A DNA stretch of 64,000 bases from assembly GCF_013248905.1 (NCBI RefSeq), contig NZ_JABRVS010000001.1:2294001-2358000 (forward strand), read 5' to 3'. Within the stretch, counting starts at the first letter, position 1, and each line of letters begins with the position of its first letter. Source of the stretch: Shewanella sp. VB17 (lineage in GTDB: Bacteria > Pseudomonadota > Gammaproteobacteria > Enterobacterales > Shewanellaceae). The translations under genes and the position numbers were made by a program. Shown here one piece after another: positions 53,317-62,492 of this stretch. The notes beneath the pieces were generated by a model. It worked only from the letters and a program-made list of their open reading frames with translations. It ran no database searches and had not been told where the DNA came from.

Positions 53317-55566
53317 ATGTCTGTTTCAAAACGGTTTACGATAAAAAAAATGTCACCAGCAGCGCTGGTAGTTTCGAGTGTGCTGACTAGTTTCTATGCG
53401 CTATCTGCTGAACAGAACCAAGATTCTGAACTAGAGGATGAAATGGAAGTGGTGGTGGTTGCATCAGACTTTCGTGGCACGGCGATTGAAAAGATGCCGT
53501 CTAGTGTCACGATTATCGATCAACAACAGATTGAAGATGAAGGTGCGCAGCACTTTGAAGATATATTAAATTCCATCGCGAATTTGAATTGGTCAGGAGG
53601 AAGCTCAAGACCTAAATATTTTCAAATCAGAGGTGTGGGTGAGCAAGAGGAATATCAAGGTGCACCTAATTCTTCGGTCGGTTACATTATTGATGATATC
53701 GATATGTCAGGGTTAGGCATGATATCGAGTATGTACGACTTACAGCAAGTTGAAGTGCTTCGTGGACCTCAAGGCACCCGTTATGGCGCCAATGCGCTTG
53801 CTGGGCTTATTTATCTTAAAAGTAATGACCCTACCGATGTGTTTGAGCATGGTGCGGAAGTCTCTGTCGGTGACGATGCATTGACAACTTTTAGTGGTTT
53901 TAGTTCAGGACCATTAACCGATTCCGGCAAGTTATTGTATCGCGTCTCATTACAACAACATAATCAAAATGGTTACCAAGATAATCTCTATCTAGGCCGT
54001 GATGACACCAATGCTCGTGATGAATTTACTGGCCGAGCAAAATTGCGCTGGTATGCCACGGACGATTTAGAGGTGGACTTAACCTTGTTGCATGCCAATT
54101 ATGATAATGGCTATGATGTGTGGACTTTGGACAATAATGGTGAAAATACGCTGACCGATGCCCCTGGTGTTGATAAGCAGCGCACCACAGGCAGTTCACT
54201 TAAGTTTACTTATACGGGGGCCGACAAATTTGAGCTGGTTTCTTTGACGTCTTATGCCAATTCACAAACAGATTATAATTACGATGGTGATTGGGCTAAC
54301 CCTGATTATTGGGCTGGTTTGGATTGTGGCGTGTCTATAGGCACTAAACCTTGTGTTTATAACGCGACTTGGGATAAAGAGGGAGAGAGAACGACTTTAT
54401 CTCAAGAATTAAGGTTATCTTCTAATGATGCCGGCAGAATATTTTTAAATTCTACTAATTGGTTAATTGGTGTTTATTATTCCCGCTTAGATGAGGAGAA
54501 CCTAACGACTGATTATTCTAAATACAATTCAGGAAAACTAGCTCCGTTATATAATGAGAGAACTAAATATTTAGATGCGAGTTATAATGCGAATACTTAC
54601 GCTGTTTTTGGTCAAATAGATACCGACTATTCTAATGGTTATTTATTGTCTATAGGACTTCGCCTAGAGGGCCGCCAGAGTGACTATGAAGATAGCGGCC
54701 GTAAAGAGGATAAAGATGGCCATGTTATTGATGTCAATGGTCAGGAATTTGATCCAAGTGAAACAATGTGGGGTGGTCATGTCGCCCTTAGTAAAACCCT
54801 GAACCATGATCATGAGGCGTATATGCGAGTCGCTCGAGGTTACAAAGCGGGCGGTTTTAACATGTCACTTCCTGTGGAGCTGTCTGATAAGAAAGAGTAT
54901 GACACCGAGACCTTGTATAATTATGAAATAGGTTTGAAGTCCATTTGGCTCGATGGGGCTGCCAATACTAACTTCTCATTGTTTTATATGGACAGGCGAG
55001 ATCAACAAGTTGCTGCATCGCAACAGAATCCAGATGATATCTCTGAGTTTATTCTCTATACCGAAAATGCCGGTAGTTCGCATAACTATGGCGCAGAACT
55101 AGATGGTACTTGGTATGCGACCAATAATCTTAAGCTATATACCAGTCTTGGGTGGTTAGAAACGGCCTATGGAGATTATGCATACCAGGATGGAGGTGGG
55201 AATACCGTGGATTTAAGCGGGCGTGAGCTGGCGCATTCTCCTCAATTCACTTACAGTGCTGGTGCGACTTATCGTACCGACTCTGGCTGGTTTGCGAATG
55301 TAACAGGTAGTGGTAAAAGTGATTTTTATTACTCAGACAGCAACGAGTCAAAATCACAAGCTTATACCATTTTTAATGCCCGTGTGGGTTATGAAGCTGA
55401 GTACTGGTCAGCCTATTTATGGGGACGTAACTTGTTTGATGAGCAATACGGCACCCGAGGGTTTTATTTTGGTAATGAGCCGGATCAAGATTGGGCTGAC
55501 AAGCAATACATCCGCTATGGCGATCCTCGTCAATTAGGGTTAACTGTTAGTGTTAAGTTCCTTTAG
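53317..55566 (+). CDS. TonB-dependent receptor, probably for thiamine
   Basis: 749-residue outer-membrane receptor. Signal peptide to about residue 30 (ending YALSA), a TonB-box-like MEVVVVAS near 44-51, plug domain with PSSVTIIDQQQIEDEGA and VEVLRGPQGTRYGANALAG, then a 22-strand barrel ending RQLGLTVSVKFL with terminal hydrophobics. The direct TPP riboswitch control and the downstream PnuT and kinase genes predict thiamine or a precursor as ligand; THI-regulated receptors of this type are known in Alteromonadales. Confidence 0.88.
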   Translation: MSVSKRFTIKKMSPAALVVSSVLTSFYALSAEQNQDSELEDEMEVVVVASDFRGTAIEKMPSSVTIIDQQQIEDEGAQHFEDILNSIANLNWSGGSSRPKYFQIRGVGEQEEYQGAPNSSVGYIIDDIDMSGLGMISSMYDLQQVEVLRGPQGTRYGANALAGLIYLKSNDPTDVFEHGAEVSVGDDALTTFSGFSSGPLTDSGKLLYRVSLQQHNQNGYQDNLYLGRDDTNARDEFTGRAKLRWYATDDLEVDLTLLHANYDNGYDVWTLDNNGENTLTDAPGVDKQRTTGSSLKFTYTGADKFELVSLTSYANSQTDYNYDGDWANPDYWAGLDCGVSIGTKPCVYNATWDKEGERTTLSQELRLSSNDAGRIFLNSTNWLIGVYYSRLDEENLTTDYSKYNSGKLAPLYNERTKYLDASYNANTYAVFGQIDTDYSNGYLLSIGLRLEGRQSDYEDSGRKEDKDGHVIDVNGQEFDPSETMWGGHVALSKTLNHDHEAYMRVARGYKAGGFNMSLPVELSDKKEYDTETLYNYEIGLKSIWLDGAANTNFSLFYMDRRDQQVAASQQNPDDISEFILYTENAGSSHNYGAELDGTWYATNNLKLYTSLGWLETAYGDYAYQDGGGNTVDLSGRELAHSPQFTYSAGATYRTDSGWFANVTGSGKSDFYYSDSNESKSQAYTIFNARVGYEAEYWSAYLWGRNLFDEQYGTRGFYFGNEPDQDWADKQYIRYGDPRQLGLTVSVKFL

Positions 55567-55662
55567 TAAAGGTGACTCGGTTTACATGCCCGATCATCTT
55601 TATTGATATGTGTATCAATATTTATTATTTGGCCGCACTAGAAGGCGGCCTAAGGTCATAAA

Positions 55663-55923
55663 ATGAAATTAACTGCAGAAATTAGTTGTTACCCTTTACA
55701 AGATAACTATTTAGATCCCATTCTATGGTTTATTGCTCGAGTCGATAGCTATGTAAATATAGAGCGAAAAACCAATGCCATGGCAACTCAAGTGTGTGGT
55801 GAGTATAAAGAGGTGATGGATATGTTGGCCACTGAAATGGAAGCAGCCCACGAGAAATGGGGTAAAGCTGTGTTTGTGTGTAAGTTTATCGGCGGTGAAC
55901 TAAACCTATCTCATACTCAATAG
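55663..55923 (+). CDS. YkoF-like thiamine/HMP-binding domain protein
   Basis: 86-residue protein resembling one YkoF repeat (ferredoxin-like fold binding thiamine or hydroxymethylpyrimidine). The visible pattern is EISCYPLQDNYLDPI at the N-terminus, a mid strand with MATQVCGEYKEVMDML, and a final VFVCKFIGG strand. Bacillus YkoF has two such repeats, so this would be a single-domain form that may dimerise. AAGGT precedes the ATG. Its place between receptor and permease in a TPP-controlled operon supports a thiamine link. Confidence 0.7.
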   Translation: MKLTAEISCYPLQDNYLDPILWFIARVDSYVNIERKTNAMATQVCGEYKEVMDMLATEMEAAHEKWGKAVFVCKFIGGELNLSHTQ

Positions 55924-56019
55924 TGCAGTAATAATGAATCGTAATCACCTTAAATATTACTAATATCAGGCTCCGCTCTCACTTTTTAGAGATGCATTGT
56001 TTAGACTAATTAAATCAGA

Positions 56020-56670
56020 ATGGATGATTCAATGACAGACTTTTGGTCAGCATTATTAAGCACATTAACAGGTGCTTTCTCTCAAGCCAATGCATTGACC
56101 GCCTGGGAAGCACTAGCGGTGGTGTTAGCTGCAGCCTATTTGGTACTGGCGATGAAAGGCAGTATCTGGTGTTGGTTTGCCGCTTTTACGAGTACGGCCA
56201 TTTATACTGCCCTGTTTTGGAAGGTATCATTGTTAATGGAGTCAGTACTGAATATCTACTATATGGCGATGGCGATATATGGTTTTCAGCAATGGTCTAA
56301 AGATAGGCAAGGTAACCATAGCGGTGTTATTTCATGGAGCCTTGTTCGACATCTGCAGATGATATTGATCACTGCGTTGATCTCGATATCTATTGGGTTT
56401 GTTATGACAAATTATACTCAAGCATCATACCCTTATCTCGATGCTGCTACGACTTGTTATGCTGTTATGACAACGTATTTAGTGGCTAAAAAAGTGTTAG
56501 AAAATTGGTTATATTGGGTCGTTATCGACTTATTTTCAATCTATCTTTACCTACAAAAGGGCTTAATGTTAACCTCTTTGTTGTTTATTGTGTATGTGGG
56601 CATGGCTATTGGTGGTTACTTTTTGTGGCGTTCAAGCATGCGGAATGAAAACTTAACCGTGATCAGTTAA
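56020..56670 (+). CDS. pnuT: PnuC-family thiamine transporter (PnuT-like)
   Basis: 216-residue inner-membrane protein of the PnuC family with seven hydrophobic segments. Motifs include WCWFAAFTSTAIYTALFW, ESVLNIYYMAMAIYGFQQW (the conserved NxxYxxxxxYG(F/W)xxW signature) and NWLYWVVIDLFSIYLY. PnuC proteins facilitate diffusion of a vitamin that is then trapped by phosphorylation; riboswitch control and the following kinase gene point to thiamine. ATG 56032 is an alternative start four codons inside. Confidence 0.88.
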   Translation: MDDSMTDFWSALLSTLTGAFSQANALTAWEALAVVLAAAYLVLAMKGSIWCWFAAFTSTAIYTALFWKVSLLMESVLNIYYMAMAIYGFQQWSKDRQGNHSGVISWSLVRHLQMILITALISISIGFVMTNYTQASYPYLDAATTCYAVMTTYLVAKKVLENWLYWVVIDLFSIYLYLQKGLMLTSLLFIVYVGMAIGGYFLWRSSMRNENLTVIS

Positions 56671-56731
56671 GTTGCATGCTTCAGTTTACGGTGGCGTTTT
56701 CCTCAATGACCTTGTTTAAGTTGATCTATTT

Positions 56732-57754
56732 ATGAATCAAGCTGAGAAGCTACTGGCGATATTACCCCATTTTGTGGTCGATGATCTTACTCTATTTGGA
56801 TTAAAGTTATCTTATTCATCCAAGGTAATAAGGCTTACCCATGGATTAAGTAACGTCAATTACCTGATCACTGATGGTGAACGTCAATGGGTGTTACGCA
56901 GCAACTCATCGGCGAGTGACAAACTTTGTGATCGTCAAGCAGAAGTGAAAAATTGGCGCTTGGCAGCGGATGCCGGATTAGCACCTTGTTTGTATTATGT
57001 CAGCCCTGATCATACTTATTTTCTCAGTGAATACATTAAGGAAGATCCTGACAATCAATGGTCTGATTTACTTTGTACTCATGCCCCTCTAATTGATGAT
57101 CCGTTAAATAAACCCAATGCTCATCGACAATTGTTAGCCCTTTTACTTGGACTGGCTAAATTAGCTGTGCCGGATAATGTGATTGAGGTGTCTACTCAGT
57201 GGCGGATATATCGGGATCAATTGCTTGCTATGCAGGGTCAAAGTTTACGGGTAAAAAACAGTGAGATAATCAAGCAATGGCAAGTACACTTGCAGCAACT
57301 GTTGGACGTGGAGGAAAAAATAGACCAATGGCTTGCAGAGTTAGATGAATGTCACTTAGCCAGTCAATATAGCCATAGAGACCTCAACCCTCATAATCTA
57401 TTGTTTAAAAATGGGAAAGTTTTTTGTATTGATTTTGAATATGCCTGTGGATCACATCCTTTGTTTGATCTTGCCGTCGTATTGTCGACTCATCGGCTGT
57501 CGACTCTGCAGCGAGAAGCATTAATTGAGTCTTATTTACTCGGCCATCCTAAACTCACCATAGCGGCTAAATCGGCATTACCTGCAGCTGTTAATGTTTA
57601 TTGGATATTTGCGGCCTGTTGGTCATTGTTAATGGCATCTGATAATGTATTTTATGGCGAAAAGCGGGTTAATAGTATTGAACATAATCACAATCCACAT
57701 GGCGCACAAGTCTACCTTGATTATTTTGAACAATTTTTACTTTTGATAGACTAA
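56732..57754 (+). CDS. Thiamine-kinase-like phosphotransferase
   Basis: 340-residue protein of the aminoglycoside phosphotransferase/choline kinase fold. Nucleotide loop LTHGLSNVNYLI near 31-42, catalytic loop YSHRDLNPHNLLF near 213-225, and metal site VFCIDFEYA near 230-238. In the operon it would phosphorylate imported thiamine and so trap it. E. coli ThiK has a similar fold and, notably, lies near hinT-ycfL. Exact substrate is inferred from context. Confidence 0.82.
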   Translation: MNQAEKLLAILPHFVVDDLTLFGLKLSYSSKVIRLTHGLSNVNYLITDGERQWVLRSNSSASDKLCDRQAEVKNWRLAADAGLAPCLYYVSPDHTYFLSEYIKEDPDNQWSDLLCTHAPLIDDPLNKPNAHRQLLALLLGLAKLAVPDNVIEVSTQWRIYRDQLLAMQGQSLRVKNSEIIKQWQVHLQQLLDVEEKIDQWLAELDECHLASQYSHRDLNPHNLLFKNGKVFCIDFEYACGSHPLFDLAVVLSTHRLSTLQREALIESYLLGHPKLTIAAKSALPAAVNVYWIFAACWSLLMASDNVFYGEKRVNSIEHNHNPHGAQVYLDYFEQFLLLID

Positions 57755-57893
57755 GCTATGTACTAGTCGCTTCAACACACTGATTTTTGTGGAATACTGA
57801 GAGTTAAAATTAAGTTGATAGAAATAAGAACTGTTTGAAATAAAATTCTCCTGTTGGAGGTCTATTTAAGCAATAATAGAAAAAGGAATGATC

Positions 57894-58484
57894 ATGTTAA
57901 TTATTAATTTATATCAAAGATTTGTCGACTTACTCAGTTATTTCGAGGGGATAGCGCCTCTTGCGCTTAGGCTTTACCTTGCACCAGTGCTTATGCAAGC
58001 AGGTTATAATAAATTATCTCACTTTAGCGACTCAGCTGCTTGGTTCGGCAATCCTGATTGGGGATTAGGGTTACCTTTTCCTGAAGTGATGGTGTCTCTG
58101 GCTGCTGGCACTGAGTTGATTGGAGGTGGCTTGCTTATTTTTGGATTGGCGACTCGTCTCATTGCTATCCCACTTATGGTCACTATGTTGGTGGCTGCGT
58201 TTGCTGTCCATTGGGATAACGGTTGGTTGGCTATTGCTGATGTTAATTCTTGGCTGGCCAATGATCAGGTACTTGCAGCGGGAGATAAATTGAGTGCAGC
58301 GAAGGCATTGTTACAGGAAAATGGCAATTACGAATGGTTAACAAGTTCAGGTAACTTTGTGGTGCTGAATAACGGTATTGAATTTGCTATCACTTATTTA
58401 TTTATGTTGCTAGCGCTGTTATTTATGGGAGGAGGTCGTTATACCAGCATGGATTATTATATTACTAAGTCACTTAATAAATAG
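57894..58484 (+). CDS. DoxX-family membrane protein
   Basis: 196-residue inner-membrane protein of the DoxX family with about four membrane helices. The family's first-helix pattern is APLALRLYLAPVLMQAGYNKL, and ELIGGGLLIFGLATR is the second conserved stretch. A predicted soluble loop of about 50 residues (WLANDQVLAAGDKLSAAKAL) precedes the last helix and is larger than usual. ATG 57894 is preferred to 57888 because AAGGA is properly spaced. Function in this family is unclear (redox or sulfur related in some cases). Confidence 0.8.
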   Translation: MLIINLYQRFVDLLSYFEGIAPLALRLYLAPVLMQAGYNKLSHFSDSAAWFGNPDWGLGLPFPEVMVSLAAGTELIGGGLLIFGLATRLIAIPLMVTMLVAAFAVHWDNGWLAIADVNSWLANDQVLAAGDKLSAAKALLQENGNYEWLTSSGNFVVLNNGIEFAITYLFMLLALLFMGGGRYTSMDYYITKSLNK

Positions 58485-58528
58485 AGTCAATAATTTACTG
58501 CTTCTAGAAGTCAGATTAAACCAACATC

Positions 58529-58555
58529 AAATCCCACCATTTCGGTGGGATTTTT
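58529..58555 (+). terminator. Terminator after the DoxX gene
   Basis: Ten-pair stem AAATCCCACC / GGTGGGATTT with a five-base loop and a T-run, 44 bases after the stop. Confidence 0.93.
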
Positions 58556-58678
58556 GTATGAGAAACAGGGATTTTTTGCTATTATTCTTGTTTGTTATAG
58601 ACAGTATTTATCGGTATTAAGCTGTGATAGATCTGAGTCGAACACAGGTTTATTCCGATTGACATATAGGAGCCTCCA

Positions 58679-59227
58679 TTGGACGCTATTGAATTATTGC
58701 TAACAAGACAGTCATGTCCTCGTCTTGCTGAGCCAGGTCCTGATAAAGAACAATTGAACATGATACTCGATGCGGGTGCTAGAGTCCCAGATCACGGAGG
58801 TCTAGCACCTTGGGAATTTGTGATTGCCCAAGGTGATGGTCTCGCGCGTTTAGGGCAAGTATTTGTCGATGCAGCGATTAGCAATCAGGCTAGTGAGGTG
58901 GCGCAAAAAAGAGCATTGTCTATGCCACTTCGCGCTCCTATGGTGATAGTGGTGGTCGCTAAACCAGTTGAACATGATAAAATTCCTCAACTTGAGCAGG
59001 TTATTGCTGCAAGTTGCGCTACGATGGCGATGCAGCAAGCTGCATTTGCATCCGGTTTAGGGGCTATTTGGCGAACAGGCAGTGTCGCCTTTGATCCTAA
59101 AGTGAATGCAGGTTTAGGGTTAACGGAACATGATCAGATTGTGGGCTTTTTGTATATCGGTACCCCAGTAGTTAACGCTCCTATTAAGGCGAGTAAGCAA
59201 GGAAGTGACTTCGCACGATACTTCTAA
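58679..59227 (+). CDS. YdjA-type nitroreductase
   Basis: 182-residue FMN-dependent nitroreductase-family protein. The start MDAIELLLTRQSCPRLAEPGP and ARVPDHGGLAPWEFVI match the YdjA subgroup; later GLGAIWRTGS is a cofactor-contact segment. It begins with TTG 58679, with AGGAG seven bases upstream. YdjA enzymes are small, homodimeric oxidoreductases of uncertain physiological substrate. It stands as a single-gene unit between two terminator-like regions. Confidence 0.88.
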   Translation: MDAIELLLTRQSCPRLAEPGPDKEQLNMILDAGARVPDHGGLAPWEFVIAQGDGLARLGQVFVDAAISNQASEVAQKRALSMPLRAPMVIVVVAKPVEHDKIPQLEQVIAASCATMAMQQAAFASGLGAIWRTGSVAFDPKVNAGLGLTEHDQIVGFLYIGTPVVNAPIKASKQGSDFARYF

Positions 59228-59346
59228 ATATCACGATGACTTGTGCATCCAAACGTCAGATTACATTTTTGATGGAGTAAGGCTCATGCTGGGTAATTCA
59301 TGAGCCTTTGAAGGTAATTATGTGAGTTACTTATTGAATTTTCATG

Positions 59347-60093
59347 TTAGTTTGATGCATGTGTGATGGCTTGACCGACTTCGAGTTTTTCAAACCAATC
59401 GAGGAACTGTCCGACTTGTTTGCCGGTAAAAATCCTTCCATGTTGAGGACACATATATTCAATGTCTAGCTTTCGGACTCTTGCTATCCAGTCATTCTTA
59501 GCGGCATTTGACGGCATCCATCTTTGATGAAAAAAAGTCATTTTTTTCGCATGGCTTTCAAAATCGTCAACAAAAATACTGGCATTGGGATCTTCTAGTG
59601 CAGCACCCACATCACCGCTCATTAAGACTCTGGTTGCTGGATCATAAACATGAAAGTTACCCGATGAATGTAGATAGTGCGCAGGAATAAATTGCACTTC
59701 AGTTTGATCCAATATTAATCGGCTGCCTTCATCTGGAAGTGCTTCATATTGAATGTTATTCATACCAAAATGACGAATAAATCCTTCCCAAATCCAAGGT
59801 GAATACAGTTTGGCTTCGGGTAACGTTTGATCCCAAAGTCCAAGTGAAGAGATGATATCCGGATCTTGGTGTGATGCGAAAAGATGGGTGAGTTGTTCAA
59901 GAGGAATATGTTTGACAATACTGGCCAACATGGGCGCAAAAAGTTCAATACCACCAGGATCCATTAAAAGGGCTTTGTGTTCAGTCACTATCATATACTG
60001 GTTAGTATCGATAATTTTTTCAGGCTTTTCAGGATCTCGTCCAAAATAAATCCATTTGTGGGTGGGGGTTTCAACGAGTACTTGACTCTTCAT
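59347..60093 (-). CDS. Metallo-beta-lactamase-fold di-iron protein (ODP-like)
   Basis: 248-residue protein with the beta-lactamase fold of flavodiiron enzymes but without a flavodoxin domain, matching the oxygen-binding di-iron protein (ODP) group. Candidate metal ligands: H75, D77, D79 in SHQDPDI; H139 in PAHYLHSSGNF; D161 in SGDVGAA; H218 in PQHGR. ODP proteins bind oxygen, and in Treponema denticola one acts as a chemotaxis sensor. It follows a helical MCP-like gene on the same strand by 40 bases. It could also be an ordinary MBL hydrolase. Confidence 0.78.
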   Translation of the reverse strand: MKSQVLVETPTHKWIYFGRDPEKPEKIIDTNQYMIVTEHKALLMDPGGIELFAPMLASIVKHIPLEQLTHLFASHQDPDIISSLGLWDQTLPEAKLYSPWIWEGFIRHFGMNNIQYEALPDEGSRLILDQTEVQFIPAHYLHSSGNFHVYDPATRVLMSGDVGAALEDPNASIFVDDFESHAKKMTFFHQRWMPSNAAKNDWIARVRKLDIEYMCPQHGRIFTGKQVGQFLDWFEKLEVGQAITHASN

Positions 60094-60133
60094 TAGTGTG
60101 GTATCCCTGATAAACTTGCATAATAGACATAAA

Positions 60134-60763
60134 TTAGGCAGCTTTTTTGGTTACTGATGTATCAAAAAGTGAAATAGCGTTATCCACCCTCTGACGAATT
60201 TTATTAGCAACAAAATCAACGCGATTAGCGACATCATTAAATGTGGCTTGATTTGCCACATCAACACGACAGGCCTCAATTCGACAAATCGAGGCCAGAA
60301 TATTGGCGGTTCTTAGGTTACGTTTAAGTTCATGGAGTTGTGTCTCCATTTGGTTCATAATTTTTTTAAAAGAATCTTGAAGTTGAGAGTAACGATGAGA
60401 AATATGCTGATATGCGGGTAAAATAGTATTGCCATATGGTGCATTGTGCGAATCATGTTTTGCTTTTTCAAAATGCTTTAGTGCAGTGGCAGCTCTTGCT
60501 GTTTCTGTCGCCATTTTACTGGCTTTATTGGCGAGTAAGTTAATGTCGGTTGCTGCTTTCATCGTGTAATTAGAGAGGTCATCAATAAAGCCAGTTAATG
60601 CTTTAAATCCCAATGCAGCATTGCCGACCCTCGATGAGGCAGCTTGCGCATTGCTGGCAGTAAGATTAATTTGCTTGCAGTAAGTTAATGTATGATTGAG
60701 CTCTGCGGCAACCACAGCAGCGATCACATAATACTGGCTGAATTCAGCTCGTGTCCTTGACAT
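60134..60763 (-). CDS. Helical protein resembling an MCP signalling domain
   Basis: 209-residue soluble protein, predicted nearly all helical, rich in Ala, Asn, Thr and Gln in a heptad-like pattern. The stretch TDINLLANKASKMATETARA weakly resembles the tip of methyl-accepting chemotaxis proteins (NLLALNAAIEAARAG). It has no membrane segment, HAMP or ligand domain, and the canonical tip is not intact, so coupling to CheA is unproven. ATG 60763 is chosen because GAGGAAG stands eight bases before it; a TTG at 60793 opens the frame earlier. Operon partner of the ODP-like gene. Confidence 0.65.
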   Translation of the reverse strand: MSRTRAEFSQYYVIAAVVAAELNHTLTYCKQINLTASNAQAASSRVGNAALGFKALTGFIDDLSNYTMKAATDINLLANKASKMATETARAATALKHFEKAKHDSHNAPYGNTILPAYQHISHRYSQLQDSFKKIMNQMETQLHELKRNLRTANILASICRIEACRVDVANQATFNDVANRVDFVANKIRQRVDNAISLFDTSVTKKAA

Positions 60764-61167
60764 AGTGACGGCTTCCTCTGCAAAATTAAACAAAGTATAG
60801 TCTAAAAATCAGCGAGTAAAGATGCTAATGAATATTTGGTTTGTGAGTGAAAAACAGCCAGATTTAACGACGCTTAATGATCCAGAAAGGATGATTTTCT
60901 AGGGCTTTGTATTTATACCCAAGCCACATCAATGTGCTCGTTTCAGAGTCTACATAGGATGGTTTAATCCTGCATTTTGAGGTCATTTGGGGATAATGTG
61001 GTGTTGTTAGAAAATCGACAATCGTGATGCAAGTGGTGCCAAAATGTAACGCCTAACGGTGGAACACATAAAACGGATTTTGTTTTCTATTCACTTGATA
61101 TTCAGTGATAACTAAAGTAGAACTGACCAGCATAAAGTCATTTCATTATCTTATGATTGGAAGCATC
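60764..61167. other. Intergenic region holding dispersed-repeat copy 1
   Basis: 404 bases without a gene, between the MCP-like gene and the divergent secreted-protein gene. It contains the 83-base repeat copy at 60913-60995 and otherwise no structure that I can name. Confidence 0.5.
60913..60995 (+). repeat. Dispersed repeat, copy 1
   Basis: 83 bases matching 62384-62466 without gaps at roughly four of five positions by hand alignment. Longest shared blocks are TGCTCGTTTCAGA and CATAGGATGGTT. Same orientation as copy 2. No terminal inverted repeats or coding capacity; it looks like a small intergenic repeat family. Confidence 0.85.
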
Positions 61168-61620
61168 ATGTTGAGTTCTATTTTTATTAAGTTTACTGCA
61201 GGTGTTAACCTGAGAAAACCATCCCTGATTATTATTCCTGTTGGTCTTTTGTTGAGTGCTTCTGCTATGGCAGTGGTGAGTCCAAGCGAAGCGGAACTCG
61301 CTTTTAATCATGAGGTTCTGGAGTGTGCTTCTTATTATCAGATAAGTTCCAATGCGATTGCCAGTATGAACGTGCCTCAAATGAAAGCGGTCGGTGATCG
61401 CTTGCTCGTTTCTGCTGAGCAGGCTGTTGGACTGGCGGAGCAATATCAGAACAAGAACCAGGTGTCGAGCACGCTGGCTGCTATCAAGGACAAGCAGTTA
61501 TCGAGCCTACCGAGTGACAAAAGTTTAGCTTCTTTAATGGGGAAATATAAAGTCACTTGCCAGTCACTGTTAGCTGAGCCACAAAAGCGACTCGATTACT
61601 GGATTATGGCCACCATGTAA
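61168..61620 (+). CDS. Predicted secreted protein of unknown family
   Basis: 150-residue protein with an N-terminal signal peptide (hydrophobic stretch SLIIIPVGLLLSASAMA, cleavage likely after AMA, near residue 35). The n-region is rather long. The mature part is helical, with two cysteines (ECASYY and TCQSLL) that could form a disulfide. ATG 61168 has GGAAG five bases before it; earlier in-frame starts (61105 GTG, 61153 ATG) would lengthen an already long signal region. No function recognised. Confidence 0.6.
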   Translation: MLSSIFIKFTAGVNLRKPSLIIIPVGLLLSASAMAVVSPSEAELAFNHEVLECASYYQISSNAIASMNVPQMKAVGDRLLVSAEQAVGLAEQYQNKNQVSSTLAAIKDKQLSSLPSDKSLASLMGKYKVTCQSLLAEPQKRLDYWIMATM

Positions 61621-61753
61621 TTTTTATCAAAAGCCGCATTATAAAGGTTTCGCAATCATTAATGTGAATTGCTGAAAGCATTTAGTGTCATAACCTGTCT
61701 ATGTTTCTATGACATACACATTCAAATATAAATGAAATAATGGATATAAAATC

Positions 61754-62140
61754 ATGAACATTTTTTTTATTGCGGCGGCTATTCTTGGGTTATTAACGTG
61801 TTTGGGTCATTTTACCTATGGCAGTAAGCAATATTTACAGCCAATGTTGGCCTCGAACTTGACTCCATTAGTGAAAACAGTATTGCATTGTGTTTTTCAC
61901 TTTGTGTCAGTGTTTCTTGTTCTTTCCAGCATGGTACTAGGAGCCTGTGGTATGGATGTTATTTCTAATATGCAAGGATTTGGATTGGTGTTGTTTGTGG
62001 CCCTGAACTTTGGAGTATTTGCTATTTGGCAACTCTTTATTGCGTTTGATAGTGATATAAAGTGGTCACTCCGGAATGTCTGCCTATGGGCCCCTTTTGC
62101 CTGTATCGCTATTTTGAGCTTGTTAGGGATATACAGTTAA
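61754..62140 (+). CDS. Small four-helix membrane protein of unknown function
   Basis: 128-residue protein with four predicted membrane helices (about 3-20, 42-64, 72-94 and 107-126). It starts MNIFFIAAAILGLLTCLGHF, the first His-containing helix, and has a paired-His segment in the second (LHCVFHFVSVF). No known family by eye. It follows the secreted-protein gene by 133 bases; both lie between the two repeat copies. Confidence 0.65.
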   Translation: MNIFFIAAAILGLLTCLGHFTYGSKQYLQPMLASNLTPLVKTVLHCVFHFVSVFLVLSSMVLGACGMDVISNMQGFGLVLFVALNFGVFAIWQLFIAFDSDIKWSLRNVCLWAPFACIAILSLLGIYS

Positions 62141-62492
62141 TTCACGGTCCCTCATTGATGCTTTGCTCTTAGTTATTGAATACATTTATTCATGTTTTCA
62201 GGTGAAAAAGTGATGATACATCTGTTAATCTTTTGAACTTTATGTATCAATGCCACTCTTATGTTGGGCTTGTTCGTTTTGGATTGTTCCAATAGCAATA
62301 GGGGGCGGTATGATAAGTTTAATGGTACAGACTGAAGTTGTTAGATCAATGTAATGCAGTTGTTCAATCACTGATGTGAGACGTTATACCAAAGCCACTT
62401 TAAGATGCTCGTTTCAGAATCCCCATAGGATGGTTGAATTCTGCATCTTTAGGCCGTTTAAGTATATATCGATATGTGCGAGTGAGATAGTC
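62141..62492. other. Intergenic region holding dispersed-repeat copy 2
   Basis: 352 bases without a gene. The repeat copy at 62384-62466 ends 26 bases before the ABC ATPase start, so it may contain or border that operon's promoter. Confidence 0.5.
62384..62466 (+). repeat. Dispersed repeat, copy 2
   Basis: Second copy of the 83-base element described at 60913-60995, in the same orientation and about 1.47 kb away. Its sequence would be translated if the ABC ATPase started at its earliest in-frame codon (62376), which argues against that start. Confidence 0.85.
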
